Under the pieces are notes generated by a model that saw only the letters and a list, made by a program, of their open reading frames with translations, was not told the DNA's origin and ran no database searches. This document shows, one piece after another, positions 63,714 through 64,000 of a DNA stretch of 64,000 bases. The stretch covers positions 1,069,501-1,133,500 of the forward strand of contig WPIO01000061.1 of NCBI GenBank assembly GCA_009760855.2, given 5' to 3'. Position 1 is the stretch's first letter. Each line of letters begins with the position of its first letter. The translations under genes were made by a program, and so were the position numbers. Source of the stretch: Cristatella mucedo (taxonomy: Eukaryota > Bryozoa > Phylactolaemata > Cristatellidae).

Positions 63714-64000
63714 CTGCAGACAGAAAGAGCAGGGCCGCCAACCGTGAGTGGCCAGGACAGCAACGACGGCCAGGACGGCACGGGGGGGGGGGGGTGGGCA
63801 GAAGGAGCAAGTGGCAAGCCAGAGGCCAAGCACAGCGCCGTGGTTCCGCATCCGTCGTTCGGACTTCTCGGCCAACGCCACACGGCCGCCGGCTGCATCT
63901 GAAGACCCGGGCGAGTGCCTGGCACGCGACATGTGCCGAGCCGTGCTGCCGGCTCTCGGGCATCCAATACCAACAGCAGCGGCAACGAAGGCAGCAGTGT

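Overview
The window looks like nuclear DNA of a metazoan, most likely an invertebrate. It has spliced genes with GT/AG introns, a large load of L2/CR1-type LINE fragments, tRNA-derived SINEs, hAT DNA transposons, Ty3/gypsy scraps and long microsatellites. There is no operon, Shine-Dalgarno site or other prokaryotic feature. I cannot name the species.

From 1 to about 32.6 kb I see no conserved host gene. The landscape is LINE, SINE and hAT debris. Set in it are two paralogous minus-strand loci (8.2-10.5 kb and 20.6-25.2 kb, the second interrupted by a younger LINE). Each encodes a Ser-rich protein with a 7-residue (21-bp) tandem repeat and a conserved Cys/Gly/Ser and Arg-rich C-terminus. I recognise no family for them. 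Copy 1 is one long frame broken by a single TAA. Copy 2 has an array of about 50 units, and three array indels account exactly for its broken frame. A hAT MITE resembling the horizontally transferred SPIN group lies at 5.9 kb with a 7/8-matching target-site duplication.

From 45.8 down to 32.9 kb (minus strand) is a complete five-exon YDJC gene (carbohydrate deacetylase-like). Its exons join in phase to 299 codons plus stop. Intron 1 is 9.65 kb and full of transposons; intron 3 carries a retropepsin-like scrap and intron 4 an old LINE.

From 64.0 down to 47.9 kb (minus strand) is a second large gene, cut by the right edge. An ankyrin-repeat exon, two long low-complexity linker exons, a divergent kinase-fold exon, a kinase C-lobe exon and three putative 3' exons follow in order, and most junctions are phase-compatible. 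The kinase region most resembles PINK1 in layout, but the Lys, HRD and DFG positions are degenerate, so it reads as a pseudokinase. The ankyrin plus PINK1-like combination is the most unusual conserved-domain finding here.

Two LINE lineages recur. L2-A ends in (ATTAC)n or (ATAC)n-like tails; L2-B ends in (ATT)n tails. L2-B copies are nested in L2-A copies at least twice. The main SINE family shares its 3' end with L2-B, suggesting mobilisation by that LINE.
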